Shown in pieces: positions 22,056-30,800 of a DNA stretch of 64,000 nt (its first letter is position 1; each line of letters opens with the position of its first letter). The position numbers and the translations under genes are program-made. The notes beneath the pieces were generated by a model. That model was given only the letters and a program-made list of their open reading frames with translations. It ran no database searches and was not told the origin of the DNA. The stretch is from Doryteuthis pealeii (Eukaryota; Mollusca; Cephalopoda; Myopsida; Loliginidae), in contig CM042181.1 of the NCBI GenBank assembly GCA_023376005.1, forward strand, positions 23,156,013 to 23,220,012. The letters run 5' to 3'.

Positions 22056-25000
22056 TAATATATATATACTAATTTTGTTTTTCTTGTTTCTTTTCAGTCT
22101 GAGACTCCAGTGACCCTTTCTGAAATTCAAGAAATGTTTTTACAAACATCAAATGCAGCTATCACTCTTTTTCAAAAAACTGCTGCTGCTTTGGTCCAAG
22201 CAGAAAATGAATATGCTAAGGTGAGATTGGTTGGTTGGATTTTACGGCATGTCAACCCTTGTTGGGTTATTTTATGCTGAAGACATTTTGTTCTATTCAT
22301 TCTTGGTGGTTGGTTGGATTTTATGGCATGTCAACCCTTGTTGGGTTATTTTATGCTGAAGACGTTTTGTTTTATTCATTCTTGGTGGTTGGTTGGATTT
22401 TATGGCACGTCAACCCTTGTTGGGTTATTTTATGCTGAAGACGTTTTGTTTTATTTATCCTATTTTTTTTTTTACCCAATTTTTTAAAAAACATTTTTCC
22501 GGAACTCATTTCATTCTATTTAACCCTTGATATGTTCTACTATTCTGGGTCAGAGTGGACCTGGGAGTAATGGTGATGAATGGGTACTCCACATTCCCCA
22601 GGGCTCCAAAATTGGAACCTCACAATACCCCCTTGTAGCATGATAAAAAAGTTTGGGGGGTTGCCATAAAGGCAATAGGATTGGGACAATCATATAGTGC
22701 TAGGGCTTAATGTGACCAGCCAATTGAATGGATGCCTGCCTGTCTATCCTAAGTAAGAGGCAAAATGGAGTCTGGCATGTCAAGGAATGCTCATCCACCA
22801 GGGTTCCATCCTTAAGCATCATGTTTCACCAACAGGTGGCCCCATTGGGGGGGGGTACCGTTCTGTAAATGTGCAGACGGTATATTTTAAAGCCTGCTCT
22901 TGAAAGAGAAAGATATTTGGATTGTTCCTACTCTATATTTATGTTATTAAATTTTATTTCTTATTAATTTTTTTTTCTTTTCTTTTTAAAATTTTTTTCT
23001 TTTTATTTTATCTATATTAAATATATTTATTTATTTTCTTATTAATTTTTTTTTTCTTTTCTTTTTTAAAATTTTTTTCTTTTTATTTTATCTATATTAA
23101 ATATATTTATTTTATTATTATTTTAATTTTTTTTTTTTTAATTTTATTAAAGAGAAATATATTTGGATTGTTCCGACTCTATATTTATCAACATTGTCTA
23201 TTAAAATATCAAATAATGATTCTTTCGGATTTCAATTTCCTACAAAATATTCCCTGGTGCTTAAAACTCTTAACATCCCGTTGAGAATTTTTAAGTCCAA
23301 AGCCCTATTCCTATAAGGATTTATCAAAAAATGGCTAAAAATGGCCTTTTCATTTAAAGTTACCTGTTATTTCCCTTAAATCAAAGACTTCTAAATATGT
23401 TTAATATTACATTTAAACAAAGGCTATTGTTTGGGTTAGATTAGGAAAATGAATGTGACTTCCGGCCGGGCGGAATGAGATGGTATAGGATGTTAAGAGT
23501 TAAACTTATTTAGTTTTTTGGAGTTTGTGATGTATACCCACTTCACCTGCTGGGTATATAATGGGGTGGTGAGTTCAATTTTGTCGACTGGCCATCTTCT
23601 TTTGAGTGATTTACTTGGTCCATTCCTCTTGTTATATACCGCTTATAACACATTGGGAAAGAGAGAGATAGACAGAGTAGAGATGATATGATGTGATGAT
23701 GAAGGTCCTTTCTTGTTACTTTCTGCTTCTAACTCATTGGCCGCTATTGCAGTTTTCTGTATATAAGGTGTGTGCTAGTTATCCGCCTATACTTATAGAC
23801 TGGCCAAAGTTCACGTGATTGACTCTTCTAACCAATCACTTGCAGTACTACTGGCCTGTTAAGATACTTTTTAAGTAAAAAGTCGACGGGGCGGCCTAAA
23901 GTTAGTATCAGCCAGTCAGCGAGGGATTCTCTCCACTTTTCAATAGCGCTAGACCAAGGAGATTGTTTTAGTATCTGAGGTGGAGCGCCACACCTACCAT
24001 CAGCTCCTTACTTTACCGCACAGATCCCTGTGCTACTCATACACTGAGTTGGCGAGGACCGGTATCGAACTAGGAACCTTGTGGTCTCTAGCCGAACGCT
24101 CTACCGACTGAGCTAACCCGGCCCCTTAAACCCTCCATATTGGTCATAATTCAAATTGCCACATTGGAGGACGTACATAGGATTGTCGGATCTTTACCAA
24201 TACTCACGAAGGACTTATATGATTACCAGTAACTGAGGACACTTTAGTAACCAAAGGATTCACATTGTCAACCGACTCTTTATCAAGGATTCCACCAGAT
24301 AAGCGTTTCTGCTATAAGACCAAGCATGGCCCTTAAAAACTTAACAGCCGCCATGTTCTTCAGGGCTGATCTCTTGTGTTGATTCTTTTTTTTGTTTTTT
24401 TTGGGGAGGGGGGTTCTCATTTCTTCAGGCTGGTCATTTCTTGTTTAAATGAATCAACAAGACTTAGTTGTTTTTCTTAAGTCTTTATTTAACAACCTAA
24501 CCCCGGATTCGACCGTGCGGTGGAGTGCAACATCTTGAGAGCCGACAACAGCATCCTCTCTTGGCAAGTGACTAGTCACGTCTAATCTAAAATTTCCCAC
24601 ACCTAAAACTAAAATCTAAATCTTATTGAGAATTCTGGGGTATGGGGGTTATCGTCCTTTGTCTGCGAGCCTCTGTTTCAAACCAACCAATCATGAGCCA
24701 GCATACTTTGGCGGCAAAGCTGAATAAGCAAACTCATGCCTTCTCTTCTGATCCAGCTAGCACTGGGGACGGACCTAAATAAGGGTCGCTCCTCTTCCTC
24801 AACAACCAGAAATGGAGTCGGACACAAAACAGAAGTCCATCATATCTGAACTATCAGAGGGCCGTAGCAAGGGCTCCGTTAATACCCCATATCTCAGGAT
24901 ACACCAGATAAGTTATTACAAATTATTATTTGTGCAAACGAACTAAAGTTTGCAACCTTTTTGTTATTCTGTAATACAGTCTTTTGTATAATTCTAGTTG

Positions 25001-26733
25001 TTCGTTTTTGTTAGGGAGAGTTATCTCCCCCTAACGATTCGAACCGGACTCTCAAAAAGAGGAGGAGAAAAGACTGCACAGCAGATCAGAACCGAGCAGG
25101 TCATACACTCTCATCCTCATCAAGCCAGAACTCTAATCCAAACCCATCCACTGTATTCCCTGTCAGTGAAGCATAAATAAACCAAGTATTGTTATTGTTA
25201 ACAATTTCCCTGTTTTTATTATCATTTCTATTATCCCTTCATCTCGGATACAACAGATTTATTTCTTTGACTCTTACCTGTCTGCTAAACTCGCAGTTAA
25301 CTCCATACTTCAAACCTTGGAGTATTCCCGTTAGTGACTCTTTTTCTTTATATTCTAAAACTTTCAATATTCTAAAACTTCCAAGCTCAAATTTTGGGGA
25401 TTGTCTAATGTTAACAGTCCACACCTAGAAAAAAATTCAGAAAAATTGAAGGGGGTGGGTGAAAATTTTACTTTTTTTTTCTGAATGATTTGACATGGAA
25501 TTACTCTATTGCAAATAAATGGGAGGGGGGGGGGTCATATTTTGGGGTAGCATTATTTGTTGGTAAAAGATTTTACATCTTTTTTTTTTTCTTCTTTTTC
25601 AGATTATTTACAAATTGATTGCATTTTATTCAGCGAGTCATAAAACTCTTGCTGCAGGTGACATCGAAAAAGAAGAAAGAATTTCATCTTTGATTATTGA
25701 CACGAGAATAGAAATTAAAGAAGCAAATGAAAAACGAAAGGTAAAATTTGGTTTAATGGCATATAAACCCTGTGGGTTATTTAATGCCAACTCTTTATAA
25801 TATTTATAAAATCTATTAATAATGGAGATTCGCTTCCGGTTTTTGTCTGTAACAAAAAATACGTCACTGCTTACATCACATTACCCAAAATCGTAATAAC
25901 ATAGAATAAGATTTATTCTATGTTATTTTGAGTGTATTTATTCAATAAATACACTCAAAATTTGAACATGCAACATTAGACAGTCCTCATTGTTTTTTAA
26001 AACAAGTTTTAATAAATACATGACTGGTATTATATATCTATATATAGTTTGTTTTATTTTAATACATATTTAAAGTTTACATTTCAAATTGTTTTATTTT
26101 TTAATCCTTTAATGAATTTGATGATTTTACTTACTTAGGGTACAAACTCGCTGACATTGAATTTTTTACTCCCACCCCTCAGGCAATATGTTTCAAAAAT
26201 CTATTTTTACATCGCCCGGAGGTGTTTTTTTATTTTGTACTAGTATACATAATACATATGATATAACAATGAATAGTATATCAATATCTAACATTACATA
26301 ATATATATCTATTATTATACTAAAGATGAGGGAATCAATTTTTGTTTCCTAAAGGCTTTTTTCCTGTTTAGTTTAATGACACAAAATTCATACTAAAATA
26401 TTCCTTACATTTAGGATTGAGTTATGTTTGAAAGAAAATTCCATTTTAATTGGTTCTAAGTAGTTGTAATTAGCAGTTAAGTCAAAAACTGACACATCCC
26501 TCACACACATTCTGCCTATCACTTTAACCCTCTCTATGTATATCTTGATTGCCACCTCGTTATATATGTTAATTTCTCTGTGAGAAAGAGAGAGATGGGA
26601 GAGTAATTTGTTGGTATAAGGAAGGTGATCTGAAGATGATCTAATTAATAGATCGAAACACTGCAGCGTCGACCAATAGGCTTACCACTCAACTTATTTA
26701 AACGTGTGTTTTTTCAATTTTCTTAATATACTA

Positions 26734-26796
<63 letters not shown>

Positions 26797-27056
26797 AAGT
26801 GATGGAAGTGAATCCGACAGTATGTAGTATATTAAGAAAATTGAAAAAACACAAGTTTAAATAAGTTGAGTAGTAAGTTTATTAGCCGACACTGCAGTGT
26901 TTCAATCTATTAATTAGATCTAATTTGTTTTTTGCCAGTACAGAACAAATGTCCTGAAGATGATCTAATTAATAGATCGAAACACTGCAGCATCAGCTAA
27001 TAAACTTACCACTCAACTTATTTAAACGTGTGTTTTTTCAATTTTCCTAATATACT

Positions 27057-27088
<32 letters not shown>

Positions 27089-27781
27089 TTATAAACATTT
27101 TTCTTTCTTTTTCTTCTAGAAGCTGATGTTGGTTTTTGCCAGTACAGAACAATTACTGAAAAATCTGTCAGAAGTTGCTTTCATGGCTGGTGAGTCTCCT
27201 TAACACAGATTTTTTTCTTCTTTTTATTTTTGCTACCAGGAAGTGATTTCACTAAAATTTGTGGCCTGCTCTGATCAATTGGCTGACCATGTCAATCCCT
27301 AGCACCTATATGATTGTCCCAACTCTATTGCCCTTATAGAGACCCCCAACCCTTTTTATCATAAGGATGCTAGAAGTTGGTGGCTGATGGTCTTCATGTC
27401 CTGGGAATGACGTTAAACATTATCTGATGGTGAAGTTCCAGTGCTGGAGGTCTGGGGAATGTGGAGCACCCCTTCATCACCATTGCTCCCTAGTCCACCT
27501 GACTCTGACAAGAAGGTAAACCACTGCTAATAACACTGGTTTACAAAGAAATTGAGGCAAGCACAAAAATAGCTGTTTTAACCTAATTTGGGGGTGCAGT
27601 TGAATTCAGATTTGAAATCTGTTTTTACTCATCACCTCTAGTTTTTTAGATATGCATACTGTACATTTTGTACACATACTGTACATAAAGGCGTATATGC
27701 ATTCAGGGTAAATTTCTAATATTGTGTGACTTATGTCTTCTTTTTTAGTTATTATGCAATAAATGTAAGTGATAGCATTAC

Positions 27782-27820
<39 letters not shown>

Positions 27821-30800
27821 CTATATATCAAAACAGATTTTGGCAGTTAAGCGTAGCCAACATGTCTCAATCAACAGCCAGTAGTGCACTGGCAGTCAGC
27901 AGATCATCTAAGAAAACACATTTCTAACTGTCTGCGGTACTATGAATTGTGTACATTGTGTCATCCAAGTATATTTATTCCGTCAGTGTTCTTTATCTAT
28001 CCAGTTTTATCTGTAATAAGCTGCTGCAACTGTTGAAATAAGCACGTATATACTCTGTATATACTAAGATGAGACTATTTAAAAGACAGAAAACTTGGGG
28101 TGATAGAGCAAAACTGTTTATAAATTTGAATTCAGCACACCCAAATTAGTAAAAAACACCTATTCACATTCTTGCCTCAGACAAAAAATATTTTTTTGTA
28201 AACCAGTGTAAGTAAAGTCGACGGGGCGGCCTAAAGTCGGTATCAGCCAGTCAGCGAGGGAGTCTATCCCCTTTTCAATAGCGCTAGACCAAGGAGATTG
28301 TTTTAGCATCTGAGGTGGAGCGCCACACCTACCATCAGCTCCTTACTTTACCACACAGATCCCTGTGCTACTCATACGCTGAGTTGGCGGGGACCAGTAT
28401 CGAACTAGGAACCTTATGGTTTCTAGCCGAACGCTCTACCGACTGAGCTAACCCAGCCCTTTACTTTTTATATATATATATATATATATAAGTGTAATGT
28501 AAGACTAATACTCCCATATATATGGATTGGGACATACACCTTAATCTCCAAAGGTTGGGTATTTAACAGTTACTAGCAAATATATGCACCCTCCGGGTGC
28601 AAGTATTTAAGTTTTAATGTAATAAAATATTATATTAAATTAGAAAGGCTAATGAAACTAAATAAGAATGCAGATAAAAAGATTTGAAACAGAGGGAGTA
28701 TAATAAAAGATTTGAAACAGAGGGAGTATAATAAAAAATAGAACAACTGAAACTTACTCTTCCATCACTCTCGTCTTTCATTGTTATTTTTTTCTAATTT
28801 AATATTTAGTTATAAGAGGAAGTAAAGAATAAAATGAGTTATTTTTTCTGGTTAATGGATTTCTTTTAAGATTTATTGAAGAGATTTTTGCTCATATTCA
28901 ATAAGATAAAACCAAACAATTAGAAATCAATAATACTAAGCATATATTTATTAAAATCAATTTTTAAGATCAATATGCAAATTAGCCTTCCCATTCATAC
29001 TGTAAACCTCTATTTTGTTGTATATATAAATACAATTGCATGTTATTAGTATGTAGATATGGTCAACAGTGTAAGTAATGTAAAACAATTTTATTAATAA
29101 TTGAGGTTTAAATAAAAATAAAATCATAGAGAATATGATGTAAATAACTAAAGGAATTGTGACTTGAATAGTAATATAGTTTCGGTTACAGACAGAAAAA
29201 TACACAATCTCCATTATAATAAGATATACGCAACGTTTTGGCTGATGTCTCCCCTGCCTTTTTTCAGGTGTTTCTTGTCGAACTCAGGAGCCTTTATGTT
29301 TAAATAAAGGGTTCAGGTCAAAATTCTGTGAAGGCTTCAAATTCAGATACAAAACACCTGAAGAAGACTGGAGGACACATTGGCCGAAACGTTGAGTATG
29401 TAACAATAAAGATGAAGAAAACAGTAAAAAAAAATCTAAATAGTACAAATTATCAAGCCTCGGCTAAAAAATTCAGACAAGAAACACCTGAAGAAGGCCA
29501 GAGGGCACATTGGCCGAAACGTTGAGTATGTAACAATAAAGATGAAGAAAACAGTAAAAAAAAAATCTAAATAATATTAATTTGCTTCTATTGAATTAAC
29601 TTTTTTGCCAATTCTTCAGGCTCTTACCACCAACGTCACAATTCCCTTACTTATTTACTTTATATTCTAAATGATTATTAAATAATCCTTATTTAATCTT
29701 AATTAGCTTCTTATTTAAAAAATAAGTGACTCTGGCTGGTTTAGCTTAAACAATAGAATATTCGCCTCGGAATCGCAAGGTTCCAGGTTTGATACTGATC
29801 CTAATCAACCCAGAGCACAGCTTGGGTAATCTGATCTGTGTAGTAAGGCATCTGGGAACTGATGGTAGGTATGGTGCTCTACCTCAGCAAAAACAATCGC
29901 CCTGGTCTAGCGCTAGCAAAAAGGAGGTAAATTCCCTCACTGTTTGGCTGATACCGACAATAGGTCATTCCACAGATTTGACTTTATTTTTATAAATGAC
30001 TAATTCAACTTTTTGGTTGTTCGGTTAAAATGTAATAATAAAATTTTTTAATTTTATTTTTCTTATTATAATGGAGATTGTGTGTGTGTCTATCTTTAAC
30101 CAAAACCACGTCACCACCAACGTAACATTTCCTTTAGTTATTTACTTTATATTCTAAATGATTATTGAATAATCCTTATTTAATCTTAATTAGCATCTTA
30201 TTTATTTACAATGCCTCTATTAAGGCCAAGCTGATATAGATTTGCTTCAAAACTGTCCATATTATTAATACATTTAAAATCCTGAAATATGTGTTGTATA
30301 TCTTTAAGAAATAAAGATTTACAAATGATATGGTTGGAATGATTTGCACAATGATTTTAACAAACTGGGTTTAATAAATAATTATTTGCTGTTACTGATT
30401 TCTAATACTATCATGTTATTCTCAAATGTATTAAAAGCATTCGTATATATATAATTTTATATTTCATATAGAAATCGATTAAAATAACATTAGATTAAGT
30501 GAAATATTTTTATATTTGTTCTTATTTAGTTTCATTAGTCTTTCTAATTTAATATATTTTATTAACATCTTAACAACAGCAACCTTGAGCACCTTTTTGA
30601 TCTCTATCTTTCTAACACACGTGGGCATGCCTACAAAGTCAGAAAACAGCACTGCTCCGTGACTTTCGGAAACATTTCTTTATGCTCAAAATTGTGGAGG
30701 CATGGAATAAGCTTTCTGCGTCTGTTGTAGGCTGCCGAAACACTGAATCTTTCAATGCCTCCATGCTTCCTGTAATCTGCCGACACTATACCTGATGCCC

